NCBI GenBank assembly: GCA_947571655.1
Contig: CANOYR010000010.1
Coordinates: 1 to 48,645, forward strand
Origin: an uncultured Caryophanales bacterium
GTDB taxonomy: Bacteria > Bacillota_I > Bacilli_A > RF39 > UBA660
Direction: 5' to 3'
Length of the DNA stretch: 48,645 nt
Shown: piece after piece, positions 6,355 through 15,094 of the stretch
Numbering within the stretch: the first letter of the stretch is position 1
Layout: each line of letters opens with the position of its first letter
Notes under the pieces: generated by a model
The model's database searches: none
The model's input: the letters and a program-made list of their open reading frames with translations, nothing else
Told to the model about the DNA's origin: nothing
Position numbers and translations under genes: made by a program

Positions 6355-9300
6355 ATGAAAAAAAATTTTTCCAAAATTTTCCAATATATAAAAAAAAGTC
6401 CATTTAAATTCTCATTGCTGTTTTTGGGAATTATAATTATCTGTACAGGGATTTTTATGGGATTATCAAAAGCAGATTCATCTTCTACTACAACACTTGG
6501 AAGTATTGGAGAAACTCTTTTAAATGACGACGCTTATATTGAACTTGCAAGTATGGTAGATGATTCTACTACAGAATCGAAAACCGCAATTATTACGGGA
6601 AGTGAGCCCTTTGATACAGAGTATGGAGAAGATATTTCGGTTCAACTAAAAGCAGGAGATGACAATACACCAAAAAATAGTATTGTTCGTACCTTTGATA
6701 TGGTAGATTATACTGTTGGTTTTGCAACCAAAGCACACAAAAATTCTGAAAATGTAGCTTTTAAAAATGGAAAAATTTATTTTGAATTTGTTTTACCATA
6801 CAGTAAAGAACAAATAGCTTTTGATACACAAAATATGAGATGGTTAGAAAGCAAAACAAATATTTACTATAAAATTATTGAATTTGAACATGTGAATGAA
6901 GATGATAGCATCTCTAAATGGCAAACCCTAAAAGGAAGCTTTACTATTATGCCATCAGAAGGGGAAGAAACATCTATTGGAAATCATTATCGAGAGTTAA
7001 ACATATCTCTTAGAGTTATTAAAATGAAAAATAAAGATACAATTCAACCATATTTTACATTCTGGTTACAAGGAAATGATGTATTTAATAGTCAAGAATT
7101 TGATTCTTCTATAGAAACATGGTATAGTGATGATTCCTTAATCACTTTTAGTGAAAATAAATGCCATACTCATACAGATGATCAAGGAGATGGTATTCAG
7201 GAATATCAAACAATTACTCCACCTAAAGTTACAGTAACAGCAACACCTAGATATAACATTTCCATAATAAATGGTGCTGAAATAAATGATCAATCATTGG
7301 GAACTTTTGATTTTGGAATTGGAAACGAATTGGCTCAAAACACAGAGAAAGGATTAGTTAATGGAAGACTAGTAGGTTTTGGAATTACAATTGAGTTATA
7401 TGGAAAATCAAAAGAATATGGTCTTTTTGGTGTCGAAATTCCATATGGAGAAATTTCATTTGACTTAAAATTGACATCTAATTATAAAAATCAAAAAGTT
7501 ACAGAAGACTATCAACCACTAATATATAGTATTAACGAAAATAATTACTATGATTTTGAACTAAAAAATGGACGAAGGGCCATAAGAAGGTTTTTTTCTA
7601 AAACTCCTTACAATACTACAGTATCTGATAAAAATAATTACAATAGCTGTTTTAATGGGGGATCATGGAAATATACCATTGATGGAGATGTTATTCATAT
7701 TACAGTAACAGATTATGACATCGATGTAGAACAGTTTCCTTATACGGTATCCAACCATACAGCAAGTGAATATACTTATTACAATCCAAATGAAATATCG
7801 AATTATTGGGAAATACAAAGGGCTGTTTTTTCCTCAGGTGTAGTATGGCTTGTTCAAGATTTTTATAATTCTAATGAAGAATCTGATTATTTTGGAAAAT
7901 ATATATTGGATCAATATGGGGAGGATTTGTTTAAAACAACTTTAGAACAAAATAATCTTAAAATGACCAGTATAGGTGGAACCACTATTGATACACAAAT
8001 GGTAACAGAAGATGATTCAATTACTCAGTCCCATCAATTAGAAAAAAAAGGAATTTTAAGTAACTCATTATTAAATGTAGTGTATAATTACACAGATTAT
8101 TTAGATACTATTACAGATGACGGTGCTGGAAAAGAGTCTGGACGATATATCCATATTTCTGGAGAAAAACTAAAAATTGAATCCTTTTTTATTCATGATA
8201 ATGCCGAAGGATTTAATATGGGAGTAGGATATGATCAATTATTAAAATGGGATGATGTTTTCTTTGAACCAGATGGAAATGTAGATAATTTTTTATATAG
8301 TACTGATGGTATTAATATTAATTATAAATACTTTTATGGAGCAAAACCTGATAAAAGTGGTTGGAATCATAAAGGGTTAAAGCCAGATGAGGATGGCTAT
8401 GACCAGGAAATGAGAGAAGCTGTAGTAGATGATTTAATTTATTTTGAATCCTTAGACGAGTTAAAAAATAGTGGATATGTCCCAGTAGCATTGTTTATTG
8501 AATATCGGGGGTTAGCAAGTTCTACGATGAATCATCTTCATATTTATGTTGGAGGAAAAGTAAAAGATGATTGTCCAACTGGATATACTTATATGTCAAT
8601 CTATACACTTCGTGGTTGGAATAAGAATGGTATTAAAGATTCTGTAGCACAAGCGAATGGAATTGTCATCAATACACCAGAAGATTATATCAAGATTACA
8701 GATGAAATGTACGATACTTATGCCAAAAACAAGATTCCCTCTAGACAAAATCCTAATATAAAAAATTATAGTTCTTATCCATCCCCTTTTGAAGTACATG
8801 AAAAGAATGAAGAATACCAAAAAGCAAAATACGACGAAAATGGATTTGTTTCTGGAAGCTACGGTTTAAAAGGAAGCTCATGTTATGTTATAGATCATTT
8901 TATGAATGCCTCGATAAAAACAGCACAAGCAGGCGCAAATGAGGATGGATCAAAACGAGTTTATGACTTAGATGAAGGTCAAAGAACCGTCGATTTTATG
9001 ATTTCTCCTTCGATAGTTACAGGATTTTCAAAGGAATTAGGAAGAAAAAAAACTATCAATATTATAATTGAAGCTTCTGTTGGAAAAGGGTTAACCTATA
9101 TTGAAGGGAGTTCTAAAATTGGTGGAACCTATCAGGAATCTTTACGTGGACAAGGAGTTATTAAGGATGGAAAATCCATCAATCCAACAATCATAAAAAA
9201 TGAAGATGGTACGACAACTCTAAGATGGATTCTATATGATTATGATTTTACAATGGATAAAAATATTTTATTAGATAAAATTTACTATTCTTGTCAAATT

Positions 9301-11058
9301 GGAAATCTTAGTAGTGAAGAAAGTGATGTTAAAAATGGTCAAATAATTGATACTATCGTTAAAATTAGAAGCAATGAAGATTATATTCGACCATATCTAG
9401 AAAAAAATAAAAATACACAGACGAGTTCAATTTATATTCAAAAGAGTAATGCTCTGTCATTATTTAATTTCCCAGATAAGATATCCAATGAATTAACAAA
9501 AGGAACTGGATTTTTAGTATCTTATCAAAATAGTTCAAATGATCCTAGTTCCATAATTTTAGTGAATGGTCTGCCCTACAATGGAGATGGAGTATCTTCA
9601 TTTAATGGGGATTTAAAAGTTACTGAGTTGAGTGTTGGAAATAGGCAAGGGGATAATCCTTCCTTATTACAGTCATTTAATTTTTATTATACAACCAATA
9701 CAGGTTATCGTGGAAAGACTAGTAAGGATTTAGAAAATGAAAATTTTTTAGATACAGGAACTTGGACAAAATTAAACATATCAGATTTTAATGGAAATCA
9801 GGATAATCCAAAATTGCCAAATGCAATTATTCAGATACCAGATGACTTTTCACCAGTATTGATTGTTGCAGTAGGAATCTTAAATTCTCAGGAAAAAATA
9901 GAGATGCATTTAACCATGCAACTGCCAGATGGAGATGCAGGAGACTTTGTTGCTAATTTTTCTTCTCAGGGAAAAATAGAATCTTATTCTTATGCCTATT
10001 TTGTTAGTAGAATGCTAGAAGGAAAAGTATGGATAGATTCCAATCAAAATGGTTTACAGGAATCACAAGAAGAAGAAATTGCTGGAGTAAATGTATCCTT
10101 AATGAAACTAAAAGAGGGAAGAGAAGGAAATCAAGAAGACGACTACGAACCATATACAATGACAATTTCTGGAGTAGAAAAAGAGGTAGTGGTAACTACA
10201 GGAAATCAGATTAATGTAATTACAGGAAAAATAACACCTTATGAAAATAGTTTTCCATCTACAGTAGGTTTATCGAATAATACTTCGAGTGGTTCTTATA
10301 GATTTTATAATTTACCAGCAGGAGTTTATGGTGTAAAATTTGAAAGTAGTGATAAAATTTATCTAAGTGATTATAGATTATCTCAAAAAGATCAAGGTTT
10401 AAATGATGAAATTGATTCTGATGGAATAGCAACTTATGATTCAAATAATGAATTAGAGAAAGTTTTCATCGAAAACATTATTCTAGAAAGTATTGAAAAT
10501 ATAGATCTTAGGTACTATGAATCCAGATATCATGATATTGGAATTTCTAGAGTATATCGTTTAAACTTAAAAAAAGTAGGAGAAGAAGATTTGAAGATAG
10601 GACTATCAGGAGCAAAATTTTCAATATATCAATTAGATTGCAACAATCCAAGTCATACAAATCATAATCATATCTTTATTGATCCTGACGATGTAGATTC
10701 CTGCTTTAAATACCTTGGAGATAGTACAAGTGATAAAAATGGAGATATCGTATTCAAAAATTTACTAGATCAACAAGAATATCGATTATTAGAAAAAAAA
10801 GCCCCTTTAGGAAGAAAAAGATTAGAAGATCAGTGGAAAGTTTTTGTAGGAGAAGAATATGAAATAGAAACCATTGGAGTAGGTATATCACAATTTATTT
10901 ATGAAGACGAGAAATGGTTGATAGCGAATCAAAAAATCGGTTTACCGATTACAGGTGGATTTGGTAATTTGACGTATTTTATAACTGGAAGTATACTAAT
11001 AGCTATTAGTCTTATTGGATTTTTTTGGATTTATAAAAAAATGAGAAAATACAATTAG
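6355..11058 (+). CDS. Giant LPITG-anchored surface protein with SdrD-B and SpaA-like domains
   Basis: 1567 residues. Residues 1-40 are a long signal peptide (basic start, hydrophobic 19-37, SKA before D41). Residues 41 to about 1215 are a large beta-rich region, Asp/Asn/Thr/Tyr-rich, with no domain I can name. Residues about 1220-1400 are an SdrD B-like domain (GKVWIDSNQNGLQ, later GSYRFYNLPAGVY). About 1402-1520 is a SpaA/Cna-B-like domain (LSGAKFSIY, then GDIVFKNLL, YRLLEKKAP). The C-terminus has LPITG (1530-1534), a membrane helix and a basic tail, so sortase should link it to the cell wall. No sortase gene is in the window. It probably acts in adhesion. It is monocistronic and driven by the G12-spacer promoter. 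Confidence 0.93.
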   Translation: MKKNFSKIFQYIKKSPFKFSLLFLGIIIICTGIFMGLSKADSSSTTTLGSIGETLLNDDAYIELASMVDDSTTESKTAIITGSEPFDTEYGEDISVQLKAGDDNTPKNSIVRTFDMVDYTVGFATKAHKNSENVAFKNGKIYFEFVLPYSKEQIAFDTQNMRWLESKTNIYYKIIEFEHVNEDDSISKWQTLKGSFTIMPSEGEETSIGNHYRELNISLRVIKMKNKDTIQPYFTFWLQGNDVFNSQEFDSSIETWYSDDSLITFSENKCHTHTDDQGDGIQEYQTITPPKVTVTATPRYNISIINGAEINDQSLGTFDFGIGNELAQNTEKGLVNGRLVGFGITIELYGKSKEYGLFGVEIPYGEISFDLKLTSNYKNQKVTEDYQPLIYSINENNYYDFELKNGRRAIRRFFSKTPYNTTVSDKNNYNSCFNGGSWKYTIDGDVIHITVTDYDIDVEQFPYTVSNHTASEYTYYNPNEISNYWEIQRAVFSSGVVWLVQDFYNSNEESDYFGKYILDQYGEDLFKTTLEQNNLKMTSIGGTTIDTQMVTEDDSITQSHQLEKKGILSNSLLNVVYNYTDYLDTITDDGAGKESGRYIHISGEKLKIESFFIHDNAEGFNMGVGYDQLLKWDDVFFEPDGNVDNFLYSTDGININYKYFYGAKPDKSGWNHKGLKPDEDGYDQEMREAVVDDLIYFESLDELKNSGYVPVALFIEYRGLASSTMNHLHIYVGGKVKDDCPTGYTYMSIYTLRGWNKNGIKDSVAQANGIVINTPEDYIKITDEMYDTYAKNKIPSRQNPNIKNYSSYPSPFEVHEKNEEYQKAKYDENGFVSGSYGLKGSSCYVIDHFMNASIKTAQAGANEDGSKRVYDLDEGQRTVDFMISPSIVTGFSKELGRKKTINIIIEASVGKGLTYIEGSSKIGGTYQESLRGQGVIKDGKSINPTIIKNEDGTTTLRWILYDYDFTMDKNILLDKIYYSCQIGNLSSEESDVKNGQIIDTIVKIRSNEDYIRPYLEKNKNTQTSSIYIQKSNALSLFNFPDKISNELTKGTGFLVSYQNSSNDPSSIILVNGLPYNGDGVSSFNGDLKVTELSVGNRQGDNPSLLQSFNFYYTTNTGYRGKTSKDLENENFLDTGTWTKLNISDFNGNQDNPKLPNAIIQIPDDFSPVLIVAVGILNSQEKIEMHLTMQLPDGDAGDFVANFSSQGKIESYSYAYFVSRMLEGKVWIDSNQNGLQESQEEEIAGVNVSLMKLKEGREGNQEDDYEPYTMTISGVEKEVVVTTGNQINVITGKITPYENSFPSTVGLSNNTSSGSYRFYNLPAGVYGVKFESSDKIYLSDYRLSQKDQGLNDEIDSDGIATYDSNNELEKVFIENIILESIENIDLRYYESRYHDIGISRVYRLNLKKVGEEDLKIGLSGAKFSIYQLDCNNPSHTNHNHIFIDPDDVDSCFKYLGDSTSDKNGDIVFKNLLDQQEYRLLEKKAPLGRKRLEDQWKVFVGEEYEIETIGVGISQFIYEDEKWLIANQKIGLPITGGFGNLTYFITGSILIAISLIGFFWIYKKMRKYN

Positions 11059-11201
11059 AAATAAAAGTTTAAGTTCATTGATTATTAGTACCCATATTTA
11101 GCTACAGAAAGTGCTTTATTTATCGAAAATCTTCTGAAAGTATTGTAATAAAGAGAAGATTATGATAATATAATAATGTCTTAAAAAGGCATTATTTCTA
11201 T

Positions 11202-11276
11202 GGTCTATTAGTCAAGGGGTTAAGACACCACCCTCTCAAGGTGGGAACACGGGTTCAAATCCCGTATAGACTACCA
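11202..11276 (+). tRNA. tRNA-Glu (anticodon CTC)
   Basis: Acceptor GGTCTAT pairs with ATAGACT; the anticodon arm CCACC-CTCTCAA-GGTGG gives CTC; the T arm is CGGGTTCAAATCCCG. CCA is encoded. It reads GAG. A TATAAT at 11169-11174 lies upstream, and a strong terminator follows. Confidence 0.95.
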
Positions 11277-11312
11277 TTTTGAACTTTAGTCTTGAAAATT
11301 TCAAGATAAAAT

Positions 11313-11340
11313 AAGCGTACCATATTGGGTACGCTTTTAT
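11313..11340 (+). terminator. Terminator after tRNA-Glu
   Basis: AAGCGTACC (11313-11321) pairs perfectly with GGTACGCTT (11328-11336), with T-rich sequence after. A second small perfect inverted repeat, CTTGAAA/TTTCAAG (11291-11305), precedes it. Confidence 0.8.
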
Positions 11341-11435
11341 AATCTATACTCTCTTTCATTTCAACTTTATTTAATAATTTTGAACGGTTATTTTAAATAG
11401 TTCTAAATTTTTAGTAGGTGATAAAAAAGACGTGG

Positions 11436-11441
11436 TATAAT
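11436..11441 (+). promoter_or_regulatory. Extended -10 box upstream of rbfA
   Basis: TGGTATAAT is an extended -10 element with no clear -35 box. Transcription from it would begin about 20 bases before the ribosome binding site of rbfA. Confidence 0.45.
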
Positions 11442-11462
11442 ATAAATAGGAACAAAAAAGAA

Positions 11463-11512
11463 AGGTGGTGTTGTTAGGAATTTCTTTTGATAGAAATTTC
11501 TAATTTACAATG
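11463..11512 (+). promoter_or_regulatory. Split translation start: SD, 11-bp hairpin, then ATG of rbfA
   Basis: The only good Shine-Dalgarno sequence, AGGTGGTG (11463-11470), lies 39 bases before the ATG. Between them TTAGGAATTTC (11474-11484) and GAAATTTCTAA (11493-11503) form an 11-pair stem (one G-U) with an 8-base loop. If the hairpin is folded out, SD-to-ATG spacing becomes 9 bases, which is optimal. Confidence 0.6.
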
Positions 11513-11863
11513 AATGTCAAAATCGAACGATTGAATAGTCAATTTGAAAAAGAAATCAGTATAATTTTACAAACAGAAATTAAAGATGATGATATCAGAT
11601 TTGTTACAATTACTGGTTGCGAAATTACATCAGACCTTAGTTTCTGTAAAGTTTTCTTTACTGTTTTAGAAGAACAAAGAAAAGAAAGTACATTAGAAGC
11701 TTTAAATAAAGCAGCATCCTTCATTCGAGGTCAATTAAGTAAAAGAATCGAGATTCGTCATACCCCAGAATTAAAATTTATATTTGATGATTCCATCTCC
11801 TATGGAAATCATATTGAAAAACTGATTGAAAAGGTACACGAAAAGGATAAGAATGAGAATTGA
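11510..11863 (+). CDS. rbfA: Ribosome-binding factor A
   Basis: 117 residues, the usual RbfA length. The KH-like fold pattern is clear: RLNSQFEKEISIILQTEI, the VTITGCEITSDLSFCKVFFTV strand pair, an A-S-F-I-R helix and RHTPELKFIFDDSI. RbfA binds the 30S subunit and helps mature the 16S rRNA 5' end. It usually sits after infB in Bacilli; here it starts a new cluster after tRNA-Glu and is followed by a PrsW-like protease gene. Translation seems to depend on the hairpin-spaced SD described separately. It ends with TGA. Confidence 0.95.
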   Translation: MNVKIERLNSQFEKEISIILQTEIKDDDIRFVTITGCEITSDLSFCKVFFTVLEEQRKESTLEALNKAASFIRGQLSKRIEIRHTPELKFIFDDSISYGNHIEKLIEKVHEKDKNEN

Positions 11864-11943
11864 ACAAATGTCTAAAAATGTAAATAGAAAGATGTAAAGA
11901 AAGAATAGAAAAAAATCTATGATATGATAATTTTGGTGATACA

Positions 11944-12735
11944 ATGAAGTTTTTATTATACTTAGCTATTTTACCAAGTGTAATCATTGGATATCTTATT
12001 TACCATTTGGATAAAGTAGAAAAGGAACCCATCACAGAGCTAATAAAGGCATTTTTCTTAGGGATTTCATCTGCCGTTCTAGCCATTTTTTTAAGTTACT
12101 TCTTTAAAATTATAAAAATAGATGTTACGAGTATTCAAACACTTCCAGGAATTTTCTGTTATGCAATTTTTGGAATAGCTCTTATTGAGGAAGGATGTAA
12201 ATGGTTATGCACCATACTACTACTTCGAAAAAACAAAAACTATAATTATCTGTTTGATGGAATTGTATATGCTGTCTTTGTTTCTTTAGGGTTTGCGACC
12301 ATAGAAAATATTATTTATAGTCTAGTAGGTGGATTAGAAGCAGTTTTAGTTCGAGGAATTCTTACAGTTCCTGCACATGCTTTTTTTGGCGTCTTTATGG
12401 GTTCTTATCTGTCATTTGCAAAATCCTCTAAAATACAAATAAAAAATCATAATTATTTTATTTTTAGTCTTCTTAGTATTTTAATTCCCATCTTACTTCA
12501 TGGCTTTTTTGATTTTTTATTGCTTTCTAAAAAAACAATATTTCTTTTTCTTTTCCTTCCTTTTATCATTGGACTCTATATTTTTTCTATTCGCCAAATT
12601 AGACTACTTTTAAAATTGGAACGACCATTTTTAAAAAAAATATATTGTAGTCAATGTGGCAATAAAATTTTAGGAAATTTTTGTTCTTTTTGTAAAAATA
12701 AAACAGAAGAATCTGAAGAAGAAACTTCTATTTAA
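11944..12735 (+). CDS. PrsW-family intramembrane protease with C-terminal zinc ribbon
   Basis: 263 residues, about seven or eight membrane helices. PrsW/CPBP-like catalytic motifs are visible: E82-E83xxxK, FDGxxY (D105), E121-N122, H145 in PAHA, and H186-G-x-x-D190. B. subtilis PrsW cleaves the anti-sigma factor RsiW. The C-terminus carries CxxC...CxxC (C235, C238, C247, C250), a zinc-ribbon-like addition. No sigma/anti-sigma pair is in the window, so the substrate is unknown. GGTGAT lies 5 bases before the ATG, and a TATGAT -10-like box ends about 20 bases before it, suggesting a very short leader. Confidence 0.85.
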   Translation: MKFLLYLAILPSVIIGYLIYHLDKVEKEPITELIKAFFLGISSAVLAIFLSYFFKIIKIDVTSIQTLPGIFCYAIFGIALIEEGCKWLCTILLLRKNKNYNYLFDGIVYAVFVSLGFATIENIIYSLVGGLEAVLVRGILTVPAHAFFGVFMGSYLSFAKSSKIQIKNHNYFIFSLLSILIPILLHGFFDFLLLSKKTIFLFLFLPFIIGLYIFSIRQIRLLLKLERPFLKKIYCSQCGNKILGNFCSFCKNKTEESEEETSI

Positions 12736-12753
12736 AAAAAGATAGGCATACAC

Positions 12754-12759
12754 TATAAT
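12754..12759 (+). promoter_or_regulatory. -10 box 9 bases from the dedA-like start
   Basis: TATAAT ends only 9 bases before the ATG at 12769. Initiation at the usual distance would start the mRNA 2-3 bases before the start codon, making it nearly leaderless. Otherwise the GGTGAT at 12760-12765 serves read-through transcripts from prsW. Confidence 0.4.
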
Positions 12760-12768
12760 GGTGATTTT

Positions 12769-13371
12769 ATGTCTTCTTTTTTTACACAATTACTTGGGAG
12801 TTATGGTTATTTTGGGATGTTTCTTGCGATGATTTTAGAAGCTGTAATCATCATAATTCCAAGTGAATTAATTTTAGCAACCTCTGGAATTTTAGCTTCC
12901 CAAGGAGTGTTTACATTTTTTGGTTCATTTTTAACTGGACTTCTTGGAAGTGTGTTCTGTGCCATTTTTTTATATCTTATGGGATACTATGGTGGTAGAC
13001 CCTTTATTGAAAAATATGGAAAATACTTTTTTATGAAAAAAGAAGATCTAGAGAAAGCAGATTCTTGGTTTTCTAAATATGGAATGTTTGCGGCTTTTAT
13101 CGGTAGAAATTTTCCAATTATTAGAACCTTTATCTCTATTCCAATTGGACTCACTCGTCTTTCTTTTGTAAAATTTATTTTTTATACAACGTTGGGAAGT
13201 ATTCCTTGGACTTATGCGTTTGTCTATGTTGGATATCGCTTGGGAAATCACTGGACAGTATTAAAAGATTATACTTCCAAGTTAGAACTTCCTATTTATC
13301 TTTTTCTTTTATTTTTGATAGTTCGATATCTTTACAAAAAATTAAAATGCAAAAATAGAGTAAAATTTTAA
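12769..13371 (+). CDS. DedA-family membrane protein (VTT domain)
   Basis: 200 residues. Matches the DedA family: E-x(6)-P-S-E near residues 24-33, a LGSVFCA..LY..GYYGG segment, FIGRNFPIIRTFISIPIGLTRLSF (membrane re-entrant R..R..P..G motif) and the W-x-Y-x-F-x-x-x-G end. DedA proteins scramble or flip phospholipid carriers such as undecaprenyl phosphate and phosphatidylethanolamine in the membrane. It stands next to a second VTT protein. SD is GGTGAT. Confidence 0.9.
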   Translation: MSSFFTQLLGSYGYFGMFLAMILEAVIIIIPSELILATSGILASQGVFTFFGSFLTGLLGSVFCAIFLYLMGYYGGRPFIEKYGKYFFMKKEDLEKADSWFSKYGMFAAFIGRNFPIIRTFISIPIGLTRLSFVKFIFYTTLGSIPWTYAFVYVGYRLGNHWTVLKDYTSKLELPIYLFLLFLIVRYLYKKLKCKNRVKF

Positions 13372-13437
13372 TTTTAAATGAAGTTTTTTTTAGAAAAGGT
13401 GGAAATTGTATTATACTAATACTAGGTGATAATAGAT

Positions 13438-14019
13438 ATGAAAGAACTCATCGAACAATTCGTTACTAATATTACAAATTACTTAACAGCACTTGGACCA
13501 ATCTCTGGAGTAGTACTAATACTGTTAGAATCTATTTTTCCAGTATTGCCTTTATCTGTTTTTATTGCTTTAAATATTATTGCCTTTGGAAATTTCTTTG
13601 GTTATATCATTTCATTAATATCTACAATTGTTGGATGCTTGGGATCCTTTTTTCTTTTCCGTAGTTGTTTTCAAAAAAAACTATATCACTATATTAAGAA
13701 AAAAGATTCTATATCCTTAGAAAAGATGATGAAAACCATTTCAGAAATTTCATTTTCTAATCTTGTTTTATTAATCGCCATTCCGTTTTCTCCAGCCTTT
13801 TTAATTAATATTGCTGCAGGACTTTCAAAAATTTCAAAAGAAAAATTCTTTTTTTCCTTATTAATTGGAAAGAGTGTTATGGTGTATTTTTGGGGATATA
13901 TTGGAAAAAGTCTTTTAGAAAGTCTAACAGATGTAACTGTTTTGGTTCGTATCTCAGTACTACTACTGATTTCCTTAATGCTTTCTAGAATTGTGGAAAA
14001 GAAAATGAAAGTTAGGTGA
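13438..14019 (+). CDS. TVP38/TMEM64-like VTT-domain membrane protein
   Basis: 193 residues from the ATG at 13438, chosen because AGGTGAT (13424-13430) precedes it by 7 bases; a GTG at 13426 is inside that SD. Motifs: ESIFPVLPLSVFI near the start, GYIISLISTIVGCLGSFFLF, a central IAIPFSPAFLINIAAGLSKIS, and the GKS..YFWGYIGKS end, as in the VTT superfamily. A relative of the preceding DedA protein but of the other subfamily. A TATACT at 13412-13417 would give an mRNA starting at the SD. The stop TGA overlaps the SD of rmuC. Confidence 0.82.
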   Translation: MKELIEQFVTNITNYLTALGPISGVVLILLESIFPVLPLSVFIALNIIAFGNFFGYIISLISTIVGCLGSFFLFRSCFQKKLYHYIKKKDSISLEKMMKTISEISFSNLVLLIAIPFSPAFLINIAAGLSKISKEKFFFSLLIGKSVMVYFWGYIGKSLLESLTDVTVLVRISVLLLISLMLSRIVEKKMKVR

Positions 14020-14023
14020 TAAA

Positions 14024-15094
14024 ATGGAAATAATAATTTTAGTAGGAACAATTTTTAATGCCTGTCTTTTACTTGTTTTTATTATTAGTCAACGAGGAAT
14101 TCAAAAAGAAAAGAATGATATGACAGAAAGGCTTGGTCGATTTGAAGTCAATATTACCAAAGGTATGAATCAAGAATTTGAAGGTCTAAAAGAGAAAATA
14201 GAAGAAAAATTAACGCAAATAAATCTTCGTGTAAATGAACGGTTAGATGAAAATTTTGAAAAGACCAATCGAACCTTTACAAATGTGTTAGAACGCCTTA
14301 GTAGAATTGACGAAGCACAAAAGAAAATTGAAAGCTTATCGACAGACATTGTTTCTCTTCAAAATATTTTAACAGATAAAAAGAGTCGTGGAATTTATGG
14401 CGAAGTCAATTTAAAACATATTTTATCAAATGTTTTTGGAGAAAAGAATGACAAACTTTATCGTCTTCAATGTCCATTACCCAACCATATGATAGCAGAC
14501 TGTATTTTGTATGCGCCAGAACCTTTAGGAACCATTGCGATTGATTCTAAGTTTCCCTTAGAAAATTATCAGATGATGGTCGATAAAAAGCTTTCTCAAG
14601 TAGAACGTATGGCACATGAAAAACAATTTAAGCTAGATGTCAAAAAACATATTGATACCATTCATAGTAAATATATTATTGATGGAGTTACAGCAGATCA
14701 AGCCATTATGTTTTTACCAGCAGAGGCAATTTTTGCAGAGATAAACGCATATCACAGTGATTTAATTGATTATGCTTATAAAAGACATGTTTGGATGACT
14801 TCTCCTACGACTCTAATTTCTACTTTAAGTGTTATTCAAATGATTATTAAAAATATGGAACGAGATCAATATACAAGTATCATTCATGAAGAACTAAATA
14901 AGCTTGGAATTGAATTTTCCCGTTACAAAGAACGTTGGGATAAGCTCGCTAGAAGTATTCAAATTGTCAATAAAGATGTAGAAAACGTCTATATTACAAC
15001 GGAAAAGATTCAAAAAAAATTTGATATTATCAATCAAGTAGATATCAATCAAATGGAGGGATTTGAAATTGAAAAAAAAGATCATCATCGGTAA
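14024..15094 (+). CDS. rmuC: RmuC-family DNA recombination protein
   Basis: 356 residues. Residues 1-20 form an N-terminal membrane anchor, 25-115 a coiled coil (LKEKIEEKLTQINLRVNERLDENFEKT), then the conserved RmuC core: KSRGIYGEVNLKHIL, IADCILYAP, IDSKFPLENYQ, QAIMFLPAEAIFAE, VWMTSPTTLISTLSVI. RmuC is a predicted PD-(D/E)XK-type nuclease that limits DNA inversions at short repeats. The AGGTGAT SD overlaps the previous stop, and the 3' end overlaps the next gene by 26 bases, so it is in the same operon. Confidence 0.93.
   Translation: MEIIILVGTIFNACLLLVFIISQRGIQKEKNDMTERLGRFEVNITKGMNQEFEGLKEKIEEKLTQINLRVNERLDENFEKTNRTFTNVLERLSRIDEAQKKIESLSTDIVSLQNILTDKKSRGIYGEVNLKHILSNVFGEKNDKLYRLQCPLPNHMIADCILYAPEPLGTIAIDSKFPLENYQMMVDKKLSQVERMAHEKQFKLDVKKHIDTIHSKYIIDGVTADQAIMFLPAEAIFAEINAYHSDLIDYAYKRHVWMTSPTTLISTLSVIQMIIKNMERDQYTSIIHEELNKLGIEFSRYKERWDKLARSIQIVNKDVENVYITTEKIQKKFDIINQVDINQMEGFEIEKKDHHR

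Noticed and set aside
11202-11276. Prophage or island boundary at tRNA-Glu
   Set aside because: No repeated tRNA end, integrase or phage gene is seen nearby, and the following genes are housekeeping.
11471-11503. Upstream peptide (TTG to TAA) before rbfA as translational attenuator
   Set aside because: The TTG is only 0-2 bases from the SD, too near for normal initiation; the hairpin explanation fits better.
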